A stretch of DNA of 64,000 nucleotides, from assembly GCF_019145235.1 (NCBI RefSeq), contig NZ_JAHSTV010000004.1:1-64000 (forward strand). Direction: 5' to 3'. This DNA is from Pseudomonas farris (lineage in GTDB: Bacteria > Pseudomonadota > Gammaproteobacteria > Pseudomonadales > Pseudomonadaceae). This document shows, one piece after another, positions 9,290 to 18,313 of the stretch; positions within the stretch are counted from its first letter, which is position 1, and each line of letters begins with the position of its first letter. A program made the position numbers and the translations under genes. The notes under the pieces are model-generated. The model was not told the origin of the DNA. It saw nothing but the letters and a program-made list of their open reading frames with translations, and made no database searches.

Positions 9290-9342
9290 GAAGTATTGTC
9301 CGTTAGTTATTGTCAGCCACGCTGGAACACATAGGCTTGACG

Positions 9343-10308
9343 TCAAACCGGCGCCTTCAAATCCACCCCTAACGCCTGGGTAAACGCCTTCACCAGCGGA
9401 CTGCGCACGGTGTTGTGGCGCAGGATCAGATTGAACGGCGTGACGATGTTGATCAGGTCCGGACGCACCGCCCGAAACTGCCCCTGAGCCACCAACGTTG
9501 CGGCGTAGTGCTCGGGCAGAAAACCCACAAAACGGCCGGTCTTGACCAGCAGCGCCACGGCTTCGACTTGAGTCGCCGAGGCGGAAAAGCTGTCGTAGCG
9601 GGCAAAATTCAGTTTGTCTCGATGGATCGCGTAACGGTGGTTAATGCACTCGTAATCCTGCAGCACATTGCTGCCCATCTCCGCCTCCGGCATCGAGAAC
9701 AGTGGATGGCCGACGGCGCAATACACGTACGAGCGTTCTTCATAAAGCGGGAAGTAATCGAACTCTTCCCTTTTCTGATAAACCGGCACGATTCCGGCCA
9801 TTAAACGCCCCTCGACTACGCCTCTTTCTACTTCATCTAACTGAGACGCCTGAAGTTGAAACCTTACTTTCGGCGATTCTTCATTCATCTTTCGAATCGC
9901 CGCAACTAACGGTGAATTATCGTCGGTAATCGTATTATCAATAACACCCACCCCAAGGTCGCCAATCAGTTCGTTCTGGGCTGAACTAAGCCGATCACGA
10001 AAGTTGTCGACCGAGGCAAATAAATCGATTGACGCCTGGTACACCAGACGCCCTTCTTCGGTCAGGTGAAAGCCTTCCCGCCCTCGGGTACACAGGCGCA
10101 TGCCGATGCGAATCTCAAGGTCGGAGATCTGTTTGCTGATGGCTGCCAGGCCCACATTCAGCTCATTCTGCGCTGCGCTGAAGCCGCCGGCCTCGACCAC
10201 GGCCTTGAACACTTTGAGCAGTTTGAAGTCCAGACCGCTGAGGGCCAGCGGTGCCCGATGTACCGTTTTTGGCGGCGGGTTTCCGGAATTGGAAAGTGGG
10301 GTTTCCAT
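9343..10308 (-). CDS. LysR-family transcriptional regulator
   Basis: 321 aa. The helix-turn-helix is near residues 28-85 (DFKLLKVFKAVVEAGGFSAAQNEL, AISKQISDLE, MRLCTRGREGFHLTEEG). A type-2 periplasmic-binding-like effector domain fills the rest. It is transcribed away from the argH-like/ABC/deacetylase cluster, so it probably regulates it in response to the cluster's substrate, as is usual for divergent LysR genes. The effector is unknown. Codons in its middle part are more AT-rich than those of its neighbours. Confidence 0.9.
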   Translation of the reverse strand: METPLSNSGNPPPKTVHRAPLALSGLDFKLLKVFKAVVEAGGFSAAQNELNVGLAAISKQISDLEIRIGMRLCTRGREGFHLTEEGRLVYQASIDLFASVDNFRDRLSSAQNELIGDLGVGVIDNTITDDNSPLVAAIRKMNEESPKVRFQLQASQLDEVERGVVEGRLMAGIVPVYQKREEFDYFPLYEERSYVYCAVGHPLFSMPEAEMGSNVLQDYECINHRYAIHRDKLNFARYDSFSASATQVEAVALLVKTGRFVGFLPEHYAATLVAQGQFRAVRPDLINIVTPFNLILRHNTVRSPLVKAFTQALGVDLKAPV

Positions 10309-10614
10309 AATGCTTATTTACCTCTGGCGCCCTATTCAACAATCTGTGCCCAACAACAAAAACATAGCTGGCCAATAATAATGAACACAGAAAACAAGGC
10401 TTGGCAACCGTTAATAAATCCCGCAGATCAGTGCCAACTCACTGATTTCGAACTATTAAAAGCTGACACTTCGATCAGCTCTCGCCATTTAGCAACTGCG
10501 CTTTTCCCCTGCCCTTGAATTTGATTGAGCCGAACCACGTCCGAATGATTTTTCGGCGGGTGTTTCGGGCTCGGTATACCGATTTCAATTCGCTTTACGA
10601 CGAGGAAAACAACA
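10309..10614. other. 306-bp divergent intergenic region
   Basis: This AT-rich spacer should hold the promoters and LysR sites for both directions. I could not pick out a defined operator, and no small gene is convincing. GAGGAAAACAACA before 10615 is the ribosome site of the lyase gene. Confidence 0.6.
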
Positions 10615-12042
10615 ATGTCTCAAACCACCGACCGTCTCTGGGGGGCCCGCTTCAAGAGCGGCCCGTCCGAAGCCCTGGCGGCCCTGTCCCGTTGCCCTGA
10701 GCGCTACTTTCGCCTCACCCCGTACGACCTCGCCGGTTCCAAGGCGCATGCCCGGGAATTGCAGCGCGCAGGGCTGTTGAGCGAGCAGGAAACCCAGACC
10801 ATGCTCGACGCCCTGGAGCGTATCGGTGATGACTTCCGTGCCGGCAGCATCGCGCCGACGCTGGACGACGAAGACGTCCACACTTTCATCGAGCGCCTGC
10901 TGACCGAACGCCTCGGCGCACTGGGCGGCAAGCTGCGCGCCGGCCGTTCACGCAACGACCAGACCGCCAACGACCTGCGGCTGTTCCTGCGGGATCACGT
11001 GCGCACCCTGGCCGTCGAAGTGCTGGCCTTGCAACAAGCACTAGTGGACCAGGCCGAGCAACACATCGAGAGCATCTGCCCGGGTTTCACTCACTTGCAA
11101 CAGGCCCAGCCGATCGTCTTCGCTCATCACTTGCTGGCTCATGCCCAATCGATGCTGCGCGACGTGCAGCGTCTGGTGGATTGGGACGTGCGCACCTCGC
11201 TGTCGCCACTCGGCGCCGCAGCCATGGCCGGTTCCGCCATCGCGCGCCTGCCGCAGCAGTCGGCCAAGGAAATGGGCTACAGCGGCGTGTGCGAAAACTC
11301 CATCGACGCCGTGGCCAGCCGCGATCACGTTGCCGAGTTCCTGTTTATCGCCAGCATGCTCGGGATCAACATTTCCCGCCTCGCCGAAGAATTCTGCCTA
11401 TGGTCGTCGCGGCAATTTCGCTGGGTCGCACTGGACGATGCCTACGCCACCGGCAGTTCGATCATGCCGCAGAAGAAAAACCCGGACATCGCCGAACTGG
11501 CCCGGGGCAAGGCTGGTCGCCTGATCGGTAACCTGACTGGTTTGCTGTCGACCCTCAAATCCCTGCCGCTGTCCTACAACCGCGACTTGAGTGAGGACAA
11601 AAACGGCGTGCTCGACAGCGTCGACACCTTGCTGCTGGTGTTGCCGGCCATGGCCGGAATGGTTGCGACCATGAAGGTCAACGTCGAAGAACTGCGCCGT
11701 CAGGCACCGCTGGGTTTCACCCTCGCTACCGAAGTGGCCGACTGGTTGGCGGTGCGCGGTGTGCCGTTCAAGGAAGCTCACGAGATCACCGGCGCGCTGG
11801 TCCAGGCCTGCGAGAAGCACGACATCGAATTGTGGGAAGCGTCCCCGGCGCTATTGGCCGAGATCGATCCGCGGCTCAAGCCTGAAGTGCGCGACAGTCT
11901 GACCCTCGAAGCCGCCATCGCCGCCCGCAGCGGCTGGGGCGGCACCGCGCCGCAACAGGTGCGCGAGCAGATCGGTCGACTGAAAACCGCCCTCGCTGCG
12001 CAGCACGAATGGACCGAGAACTATCAAGGTTTCCGGCTCTGA
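10615..12042 (+). CDS. Argininosuccinate lyase-family C-N lyase (probable catabolic paralogue)
   Basis: 475 aa member of the aspartase/fumarase superfamily, ArgH branch. It has the HTGRSRNDQ-like motif (RAGRSRNDQTANDLRL), PGFTHLQQAQP and the signature loop GSSIMPQKKNPD (about residue 283) with its catalytic serine. These enzymes remove fumarate from an N-substituted aspartate. It is clearly divergent from the housekeeping Pseudomonas ArgH as I know that sequence (different N-terminus, GYSGVCENS instead of GGNSLDN-type). It leads an apparent catabolic cluster with an amino-acid importer and an MmgE/PrpD gene. That context fits a lyase for N-(carboxyalkyl)-aspartates such as iminodisuccinate or EDDS rather than arginine synthesis. 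This is an inference; true argininosuccinate lyase activity cannot be excluded. Confidence 0.85.
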   Translation: MSQTTDRLWGARFKSGPSEALAALSRCPERYFRLTPYDLAGSKAHARELQRAGLLSEQETQTMLDALERIGDDFRAGSIAPTLDDEDVHTFIERLLTERLGALGGKLRAGRSRNDQTANDLRLFLRDHVRTLAVEVLALQQALVDQAEQHIESICPGFTHLQQAQPIVFAHHLLAHAQSMLRDVQRLVDWDVRTSLSPLGAAAMAGSAIARLPQQSAKEMGYSGVCENSIDAVASRDHVAEFLFIASMLGINISRLAEEFCLWSSRQFRWVALDDAYATGSSIMPQKKNPDIAELARGKAGRLIGNLTGLLSTLKSLPLSYNRDLSEDKNGVLDSVDTLLLVLPAMAGMVATMKVNVEELRRQAPLGFTLATEVADWLAVRGVPFKEAHEITGALVQACEKHDIELWEASPALLAEIDPRLKPEVRDSLTLEAAIAARSGWGGTAPQQVREQIGRLKTALAAQHEWTENYQGFRL

Positions 12043-12058
12043 AGCAGGACACAAAACC

Positions 12059-12149
12059 TGTGGGAGCGGGCTTGCTCGCGAAGGGGCCGTGTCAGTCGCC
12101 ATTTATGTTGAATGACACACCGCATTCGCGAGCAAGCCCGCTCCCACAG
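12059..12149. repeat. REPIN (inverted REP pair, long spacer)
   Basis: A forward REP (tgtgggagcgggcttgctcg) at 12059 and its inverse ending at 12149 flank a spacer containing the conserved dyad around tgtcag...atgttgaatgaca. It lies between the lyase gene and the permease gene, 45 bp before the permease start, so it sits inside the presumed operon. Confidence 0.9.
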
Positions 12150-12193
12150 GGGATTGTGGTTGGCTTGAATTACCAAGTGTACGGAGAAATAAC

Positions 12194-13072
12194 ATGAGCC
12201 AGACTCAGGCAGAACGACTCCAGGCGGAGCGCAAACTGGCGGAAAACCAGTTCGATATCACCCAGTACCAGCATGTGCCACGGCGTTACTACGGGCGGAT
12301 TTTCTTCGCCACGGTGATCGTGATTGCGATTGTCGGCCTGGTGCGGGCCTTCGCCGAAGGCAAGATCGAATGGTCGTACATCGGCCAGTTCCTGACCTCT
12401 CAGGCCATTATGTGGGGCCTGCTCAATACCATCGTCATGGCCGTGCTGGCGATGGCGCTGGGCATCGTCTTCGGGGTGATCACGGCGATCATGCGCATGT
12501 CGGCCAACCCGATCCTGCGCTATGTGGCGCTGACCTACACCTGGCTGTTTCGCGGCACGCCGCTGATCCTGCAACTGCTGCTGTGGTTCAACCTGGCGCT
12601 GATTTTCCCCACCATCGGCATCCCCGGCCTGTTCGAAATGGACACCGTGAGCCTGATGACGCCGTTCGTGGCCGCCCTCCTCGGCTTGAGCATCAACCAG
12701 GGCGCCTACACCGCCGAAGTGGTGCGTGCCGGCCTGCTCTCGGTGGACACCGGGCAGTACGAAGCCGCCAAGTCGATCGGTATGCCGCGTTTGCAAGCCC
12801 TGCGCCGGATCATCCTGCCCCAGGCCATGCGGATCATCATTCCGCCGGTGGGCAACGAGTTCATCGGCATGGTGAAAATGACCTCCCTGGCGAGTGTCAT
12901 CCAGTACTCGGAACTGCTCTACAACGCCCAGAACATCTACTACGCCAACGCCCGCGTGATGGAGCTGCTGATCGTCGCCGGTATCTGGTACCTGGCCACC
13001 GTCACTGTTCTGTCCTTTGGTCAAAGCCGTCTGGAGCGTCGTTTCGCTCGCGGCGCCGGCAAGCGTTCTTGA
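12194..13072 (+). CDS. Polar amino-acid ABC transporter permease
   Basis: 292 aa HisM/GlnP-type permease. It has a long cytoplasmic N-terminus (about 1-32), then membrane helices and the BPD_transp_1 coupling motif ([25 protein letters not shown]). Only one permease gene is present, so it would work as a homodimer with the ATPase (13083) and binding protein (13901). Imports a small charged amino-acid-like solute, probably the substrate of the neighbouring lyase. Confidence 0.92.
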   Translation: MSQTQAERLQAERKLAENQFDITQYQHVPRRYYGRIFFATVIVIAIVGLVRAFAEGKIEWSYIGQFLTSQAIMWGLLNTIVMAVLAMALGIVFGVITAIMRMSANPILRYVALTYTWLFRGTPLILQLLLWFNLALIFPTIGIPGLFEMDTVSLMTPFVAALLGLSINQGAYTAEVVRAGLLSVDTGQYEAAKSIGMPRLQALRRIILPQAMRIIIPPVGNEFIGMVKMTSLASVIQYSELLYNAQNIYYANARVMELLIVAGIWYLATVTVLSFGQSRLERRFARGAGKRS

Positions 13073-13082
13073 GGAGTTCAAC

Positions 13083-13847
13083 ATGAGAAGCATCGTCAAG
13101 GCCGTGAGCCTGAACAAGTACTACGACCATTTCCACGCGCTCAAGGACATCAACATCGAGGTCGAGCAAGGCGAAGTGCTGTGCATTATCGGCCCGTCCG
13201 GCTCCGGTAAGAGCACCCTGCTGCGCTGCGTGAATCAGCTGGAAAAAATCGACAAGGGCGGCCTGTGGGTCGACGGCGAACTGGTGGGTTACCGCATCGC
13301 CGGCAACAAACTGCACGAACTCAACGAGTCGCAGATCGCCCGTCAGCGCCTGGCCACCGGCATGGTGTTCCAGCGTTTCAATCTGTTCCCGCACATGACT
13401 GTGCTGCAAAACATCATCGAAGGGCCGTGCCAGGTGCTCAAGCGTTCGCCCAAAGAAGCGCACGAAGAAGCCTTGGAATTGCTCGCTCGCGTCGGCCTGT
13501 CCGACAAGCGCAACAGCTACCCGATCGAACTGTCGGGCGGCCAGCAACAACGGGTGGCGATTGCCCGCGCGTTGGCCATGCGACCCAAGCTGATGCTGTT
13601 CGATGAACCCACTTCGGCACTCGACCCGGAACTGGTCGGTGAGGTGCTGTCGGTGATGCGCGATCTGGCGCAGAGCGGCATGACCATGATCGTTGTCACC
13701 CATGAACTGGGCTTCGCTCGCGAGGTTTCCAACCGCATGGTGTTCATGGACGAAGGACAGATCGTGGAGGCTGGAAGCCCCGAAGAAATACTAATAAGTC
13801 CACAAAACCCTCGCACCCAAAGCTTCATTTCTGCCGTTCGAACCTAA
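13083..13847 (+). CDS. Polar amino-acid ABC transporter ATPase
   Basis: 254 aa. Walker [11 protein letters not shown]-loop [11 protein letters not shown], signature LSGGQQQR, Walker [20 protein letters not shown] and H-loop [12 protein letters not shown], of the HisP/GlnQ group. The ATG at 13083 follows GAGGAGTTCAAC and lies 10 bp after the permease stop. The open frame upstream is permease sequence. Confidence 0.94.
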   Translation: MRSIVKAVSLNKYYDHFHALKDINIEVEQGEVLCIIGPSGSGKSTLLRCVNQLEKIDKGGLWVDGELVGYRIAGNKLHELNESQIARQRLATGMVFQRFNLFPHMTVLQNIIEGPCQVLKRSPKEAHEEALELLARVGLSDKRNSYPIELSGGQQQRVAIARALAMRPKLMLFDEPTSALDPELVGEVLSVMRDLAQSGMTMIVVTHELGFAREVSNRMVFMDEGQIVEAGSPEEILISPQNPRTQSFISAVRT

Positions 13848-13900
13848 GCGCCAGCCTCGGAAACCAAGAGCTGCGTAACAACACTCATAAGAGAACGACC

Positions 13901-14725
13901 ATGAAGAACTTCGTTATTCCAGCAGTACTCGCAGGCGTTATGGCTTCCGGCTTCACCTGGGCCGCCGAGTTACCGGCCAGCATCAAGGAAAAAGGTGAGG
14001 TCGTGGTAGCGATCATGCCGAACTACCCGCCGATGGATTTCAAGGACCCGGCCACCAACACCCTCACCGGTCTCGACGTTGACCTGGGCAACGCCCTGGC
14101 CGAACGTTTGGGCGTGAAGATCAAATGGCAGGAAACCGGCTTCGAGCAAATGATCAACGCGCTGACCACCGACCGCGTCGACATGGTGATGTCGGGCATG
14201 ACCGACACCGCCGAGCGTCAGGCCAGCGTGACCTTCGTCGACTACTTCACCAGCGGCCCGCAGTTCTACACCTTGCAGAAAAACAAGGACACCAACGAGA
14301 TCATCGACCTGTGCGGCAAGAAAGTCGGCACCAGCCGACGTACGACCTTCCCGGCGGAAATCGCCGAGTGGAGCAAGGCCAACTGCGAAGCCGCCGGCAA
14401 GCCTGCGATCAACGTGATCGGCACCGAAGGCTCGGCCGACGCCCGCGCGCAACTGCGCCAAAGCCGTATCGACGCGGCCATGCAGGGCAGCGAAACCCTG
14501 CCCTACCTCAAGACCCAGGAAAAGGACATGTACAAAACCGTGGGCCTGCCGATTTCCAAGCAGTTCACCGGGCTGGGCGTGAGCAAGAAAAAGCCTGAGC
14601 TGAGTGAAGCGGTGAAAGTGGCGATGCAGAGCATGGTCGATGACGGCAGCTACCAGGCGATCCTTAAAAAATGGGACCTGGAACTGGGCGCGATCAAGAC
14701 CGTGACCATCAACGCCGGCAAGTAA
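13901..14725 (+). CDS. Periplasmic polar amino-acid binding protein
   Basis: 274 aa. It has a signal peptide (about 1-22, ending TWAAE), then an SBP_bac_3 fold: VVAIMPNYPPMDFKDPATNTLTG, GLDVDLGNALAERLG, DMVMSGMTDTAERQ and a C-terminal YQAILKKWDLELGAI. It captures the solute for the permease and ATPase encoded just upstream. A cysteine pair (DLCGKKVG, ANCEAAG) may form a disulfide. Ligand not deducible. Confidence 0.92.
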   Translation: MKNFVIPAVLAGVMASGFTWAAELPASIKEKGEVVVAIMPNYPPMDFKDPATNTLTGLDVDLGNALAERLGVKIKWQETGFEQMINALTTDRVDMVMSGMTDTAERQASVTFVDYFTSGPQFYTLQKNKDTNEIIDLCGKKVGTSRRTTFPAEIAEWSKANCEAAGKPAINVIGTEGSADARAQLRQSRIDAAMQGSETLPYLKTQEKDMYKTVGLPISKQFTGLGVSKKKPELSEAVKVAMQSMVDDGSYQAILKKWDLELGAIKTVTINAGK

Positions 14726-14734
14726 TGCTTGCCC

Positions 14735-14826
14735 CGTAGGAGCGAGGCTTGCCCGCGAAAGCGATTTGACAGGCGACATAGATGTTGAATGTGCCGGCCT
14801 CTTCGCGAGCAAGCCCGCTCCCACAT
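14735..14826. repeat. REPIN
   Basis: A diverged left REP (gtaggagcgaggcttgcccg) and a standard inverted REP ending at 14826, with the spacer dyad tgacaggcgacatagatgtt. It is the first of two REPINs in the 272-bp gap after the binding-protein gene. Confidence 0.85.
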
Positions 14827-14868
14827 TAAGTCTGGGTCTGATCACAATTTTGTGGCCAACCGATAAAC

Positions 14869-14961
14869 CTGTGGGAGCGGGCTTGCTCGCGAAGGCGGTG
14901 TGTCATTCAACGTCAATATTGACTGGCAGGGCCTCTTCGCGAGCAAGCTTCGCTCCTACAG
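14869..14961. repeat. REPIN
   Basis: The second REPIN in this gap: a standard left REP, and a right REP with cgctcctaca instead of cgctcccaca. The spacer carries tgtcattcaacgtcaatatt. Confidence 0.85.
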
Positions 14962-14997
14962 GGACTGTGTTTTATCTATAAATAGTTGGAGCACCAC

Positions 14998-15846
14998 ATG
15001 TCCTCCTCACCACAACCCACCTGGCCCGATCAGCACACAGCCTGCCTCGCCCTGGCCTTCGACCTCGATGGCCCGACCGGCGATGCGATGCTCAACGGTT
15101 CGATCTGGCGCAAGCCCGAGTATTTTGGTTTCGGTGGTTACGGCCCCTATCGGGCGCTGCCGCGCATTCTCGATTTGCTGGATGAGTTCCGGATCCCGAC
15201 CACGTTCTTCGTCCCGGCCTGGGTCGTTGAAAACTGGCCCAAACAGTGCCAGGCGATTGTCGAGCGCGGGCATGAGGTGGCCTACCACGGCTACAAACAC
15301 GAATCCTTTTACGCCCTGACGCTGGACCAGCAAAAGGACGTGATGAGCAAATCCCGCGAGGTGTTCTGGAAACACCTGAACATCCGCGCCGAAGGTTTTC
15401 GCACGCCATCCGGCGACTGGCGAGCCGAGACACCGGCCATGCTGGTGGAAGCCGGCGTGACCTATTCCAGCAGCATGCGCGGCGATGACCGGCCGTACCT
15501 GGTCAACGTGCCGGGCTCCGATACGCCGCTGGTGGAAATCCCCGGGCGCTGGGAAATGGATGACTACTCCTCCCTCGCCTACACCCGCGCGCCGGACTTT
15601 CCTTCGGGACTCGACCGCACCGCCAGCTACGCGTTGACCCTCGACAACTGGTGCCGCGAGTTCGACGGCGCCATGGATGAAGGATTGTGCCTGACCACCC
15701 TGTTCCATCCCAAGATCACCGGCAAACCGGGGCGCATCCTGCTCCTGGAAAAATTCTTCGAACACATGCGCCAACGCGACGACGTCTGGTTCGCCACCTG
15801 CCGCGATGTCGCCCACTGGTGGCTGAAGGAGCATCACCATGGCTGA
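14998..15846 (+). CDS. Polysaccharide deacetylase (NodB/PuuE-type) family hydrolase, subunit/paralogue 1
   Basis: 282 aa cytosolic NodB-homology protein with no signal peptide. It has an Asp motif near the start (LAFDLDGPTGD), the metal-ligand HxxxH in EVAYHGYKHES (about residue 93-103), and FRTPSGDW. Family members split C-N bonds of acetylated sugars, but cytosolic relatives such as PuuE act on allantoin. It is clustered with an ArgH-type lyase and an amino-acid importer, so a small amide or ureide substrate is more likely than a polysaccharide. The ATG at 14998 is chosen with TTGGAG upstream; a TTG at 14986 is possible. It overlaps the next gene, a paralogue, by 8 nt. Confidence 0.85.
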   Translation: MSSSPQPTWPDQHTACLALAFDLDGPTGDAMLNGSIWRKPEYFGFGGYGPYRALPRILDLLDEFRIPTTFFVPAWVVENWPKQCQAIVERGHEVAYHGYKHESFYALTLDQQKDVMSKSREVFWKHLNIRAEGFRTPSGDWRAETPAMLVEAGVTYSSSMRGDDRPYLVNVPGSDTPLVEIPGRWEMDDYSSLAYTRAPDFPSGLDRTASYALTLDNWCREFDGAMDEGLCLTTLFHPKITGKPGRILLLEKFFEHMRQRDDVWFATCRDVAHWWLKEHHHG

Positions 15847-16726
15847 TTCCACTGTCTGGCCCAACGGCTACCGCTGCGCCGTGGTGCTGACCGTCGATTA
15901 CAACGACATCCACGGCATCCTCACCCAGGCGCCGGAAGTCGCCGGGCGCGACAAAACCTTGTCGGTGTGGCGCTATGGCACCCAACGCGGTGTCGAGCGT
16001 TTGCTCGGGTTGTTCGAAGAACTACGCGTTTCCAGCAGTTGGTGCATCCCCGGCATCGTTGCCGAGGAAAACCCGCAGCACATCCGGGCGATCCTGGCCG
16101 GCGGGCATGAGATTGCCTGCGCCGGATATCGCCATCAGAACTACGACAACCTGACGCTGGCCGAGCAGAGCGCCGAAGTCGCCAAGGGTTGCGCGGCCTT
16201 GAGCGCGCTGACCGGTCAGCGTCCGACAGGCTTTCGCATCCCCGCCGGCAACGGTGCGCCAGGTTTCATCGAGGCGTTAAGGGAGCAAGGCATCCGCTGG
16301 GATTCGTCATGGCGCGGCGATGATTTGCCCTTCGCGCACCCGACCGCGCCCGACGTGATCGAGTTGCCGTTGCACTATGAACTGGAAGACGAGCCCTACT
16401 TCGCCTTCAACCTCAGCCCGGCGGTGCCTCCCGCGCAATCGCGGATCGCCTCTTACAGCCATACCTTGGGCAACCTGCAAATGGACTTCGCCGGGTTTCA
16501 TCGATTCGGGCTGTGTTACGTGCTGCGGCTGCACCCGGAAATCATCGCCACGCCTGGGCGGATCGGCGTGTTGCGCGAATTGCTGCAAAGCATTCAACAG
16601 CATAACGACGTGTGGATCGCCACCGGTGCCGAGGTCGCTCAGTGGTGGGCTGAGTCGGCAGCGCCCTTGGACGAGGATCACCCAGCGGCGGTGTACGAAC
16701 GTCATTACCGGGATTACGGCGTATGA
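15839..16726 (+). CDS. Polysaccharide deacetylase family protein, paralogue 2 with altered metal site
   Basis: 295 aa, same fold as the preceding gene product (LTVDYNDI, GHEIACAGYRHQN, FRIPAGNGAPGF, SSWRGDDLPF lines up with SSMRGDDRPY). The first histidine of the HxxxH metal motif is alanine here (AGYRH against HGYKH), so canonical metal-dependent chemistry is doubtful. It may be a partner subunit or a metal-independent hydrolase like PuuE allantoinase. AAGGAG precedes the ATG by 7 nt. It overlaps the upstream gene by 8 nt and the MmgE/PrpD gene by 4 nt. Confidence 0.85.
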   Translation: MADSTVWPNGYRCAVVLTVDYNDIHGILTQAPEVAGRDKTLSVWRYGTQRGVERLLGLFEELRVSSSWCIPGIVAEENPQHIRAILAGGHEIACAGYRHQNYDNLTLAEQSAEVAKGCAALSALTGQRPTGFRIPAGNGAPGFIEALREQGIRWDSSWRGDDLPFAHPTAPDVIELPLHYELEDEPYFAFNLSPAVPPAQSRIASYSHTLGNLQMDFAGFHRFGLCYVLRLHPEIIATPGRIGVLRELLQSIQQHNDVWIATGAEVAQWWAESAAPLDEDHPAAVYERHYRDYGV

Positions 16727-18129
16727 AAGATCAAGAGATCGCAACCTTCGGTGGCGCCTACGATGGGGTCATGCGGATGGAGCGGCTGGCGCAGTTCTGC
16801 GTCGATACTCGCTTCGAAGATTTACCACCCGCACTGGTCGTGCAAGCCAGGCGACACATCCTCGACACCTTCGGCGTAACCCTGGCTGGGGCTGGCAGCG
16901 ATGTGGCGAAGCAGGCACGTCGGGTTTTCGAGGGTGAAGCCGGGAATACGTTGGTCTGGGGCACCAGTCAGCGAGTCGGCGCAGCGCAGGCCGCCATGCT
17001 CAACGGCATCGCCGCGCATGCCCTGGAGCTGGACGACACCGGCGGCTGCGACCACTCCGGCGCAGTGGTGCTGCCGGCGGTGATGGCCGCGGTGTCGATG
17101 TCTGAGCGATCGGTTTCTGAAACACCGGTAAGTGGCCGCGAGTTGATCACCGCTGTAGTGATCGGCTACGAAATCGGCCGCCGGGTGCTCGAAGCCTGCG
17201 GCAGTTACTCGGCCCACAACGGCGCCGGTTGGCACTCCACCGCGACGTGCGGGGTGTTTGGGGGGGCAGCGGCCAGTGCGCGAATTCTGGGTCTGGATGC
17301 GCAGCAAACCCTGGCAGCGCTGGGCATCGCCGGTAGCTTCAGCGGCGGTCTTTGGGCCTTCATTCATGACGGTTCACAAAGCAAAAAACTCCACAGTGGT
17401 CGGGCCGCCGAAGGTGGATTGCTGGCGGCGCGGTTTGCTCAACAAGGCATCACCGGCCCGACAAAGCTGTTCGATGATGTCTGGGGCGGTTTTCTCAAGA
17501 CCCTCGCGGCGGATACCGCCGTGCCTGAGGCGCTGGATGCCGAACTGGGCCATGTGTGGAAACTCGCCCGCTGCTCGATCAAGCCCTACGCGGCATGCCG
17601 AGGGACGCATTCGGCGATCGATGCATTGGGCCTGTTGCTGGATCAATTGCAGGTCAGCGCGGATCAGGTCGAGAGCGTTCAGGTTTCGTTGTGCGGATTT
17701 CTTCAGGACATGTGCGGCGGTCAGGACATCAACACCCTGCCGGCGGCGCAGATGAGCCTGCGTTATGCCCTCGCGGCCCGGTTGGTGCATGGGCATTGCC
17801 GGTTGGAAGCCTACGACGATGAACAACGCCATCACCCGCGGATTGCTCACTGGATGTCGCGCATTCACCTTGAAGTCGACCCGCTACTGTCGGAGGATGG
17901 CGAGCCTGTGGTCAGCCTGCAGACCGTGGACGGTCGGCAAGCGAGCCTGTGTGTTGAGGTGCCGCTGGGCGCGCCGGGCAATCCGCTGAGTGATGAGGCG
18001 CTGGAGGAGAAATTCTTCAGTCTGGCTGGGCGGGTTATGCCACGGCAGCGGGCGGAAGGATTGATTGAGCAGTTGTGGCGGCTGGAAGAACTGGAGTCGG
18101 TTCGGGTGCTTGATCGATGGCTGACTTGA
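16723..18129 (+). CDS. MmgE/PrpD family protein
   Basis: 468 aa. MmgE/PrpD fold: RRHILDTFGVTLAGA, an MLNGIAAHALELDDT motif near residue 97, GWHSTATCGVFGGAAASARI, a KPYAACRGTHSAIDA segment near 287 and a C-terminal lid domain. Known members include 2-methylcitrate dehydratase, cis-aconitate decarboxylase and iminodisuccinate epimerase. Translationally coupled to the deacetylase pair (ATGA overlap). Next to an ArgH-type lyase, an epimerase or dehydratase acting on an aspartate- or dicarboxylate-containing compound is plausible. The exact reaction is unknown. Confidence 0.85.
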   Translation: MKDQEIATFGGAYDGVMRMERLAQFCVDTRFEDLPPALVVQARRHILDTFGVTLAGAGSDVAKQARRVFEGEAGNTLVWGTSQRVGAAQAAMLNGIAAHALELDDTGGCDHSGAVVLPAVMAAVSMSERSVSETPVSGRELITAVVIGYEIGRRVLEACGSYSAHNGAGWHSTATCGVFGGAAASARILGLDAQQTLAALGIAGSFSGGLWAFIHDGSQSKKLHSGRAAEGGLLAARFAQQGITGPTKLFDDVWGGFLKTLAADTAVPEALDAELGHVWKLARCSIKPYAACRGTHSAIDALGLLLDQLQVSADQVESVQVSLCGFLQDMCGGQDINTLPAAQMSLRYALAARLVHGHCRLEAYDDEQRHHPRIAHWMSRIHLEVDPLLSEDGEPVVSLQTVDGRQASLCVEVPLGAPGNPLSDEALEEKFFSLAGRVMPRQRAEGLIEQLWRLEELESVRVLDRWLT

Positions 18130-18152
18130 GTATGGCATTGCCTGATCCGGCC

Positions 18153-18248
18153 TCTTCGCGAGCAAGCCCGCTCCCACAGTTGATCGGGGGTTGATCACAA
18201 ATTTTGTGATCGGCACAGTTCTAATGTGGGAGCGGGCTTGCTCGCGAA
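18153..18248. repeat. REPIN
   Basis: An inverted REP (cttcgcgagcaagcccgctc) and then a forward REP ending at 18248. The spacer contains ttgatcacaaattttgtgatc, itself a dyad. It lies between the MmgE/PrpD gene and the MFS gene. Confidence 0.9.
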
Positions 18249-18313
18249 TGGCAGCGACTCGATATCCCGGCGAACACTACAGAATCTAAATAAATAAGGA
18301 CATTTGCCCCACC

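Noticed and set aside
9113..9334. 73-residue open frame in the gap after ugd
   Set aside because: Runs through palindromic repeat sequence; it is not a gene.
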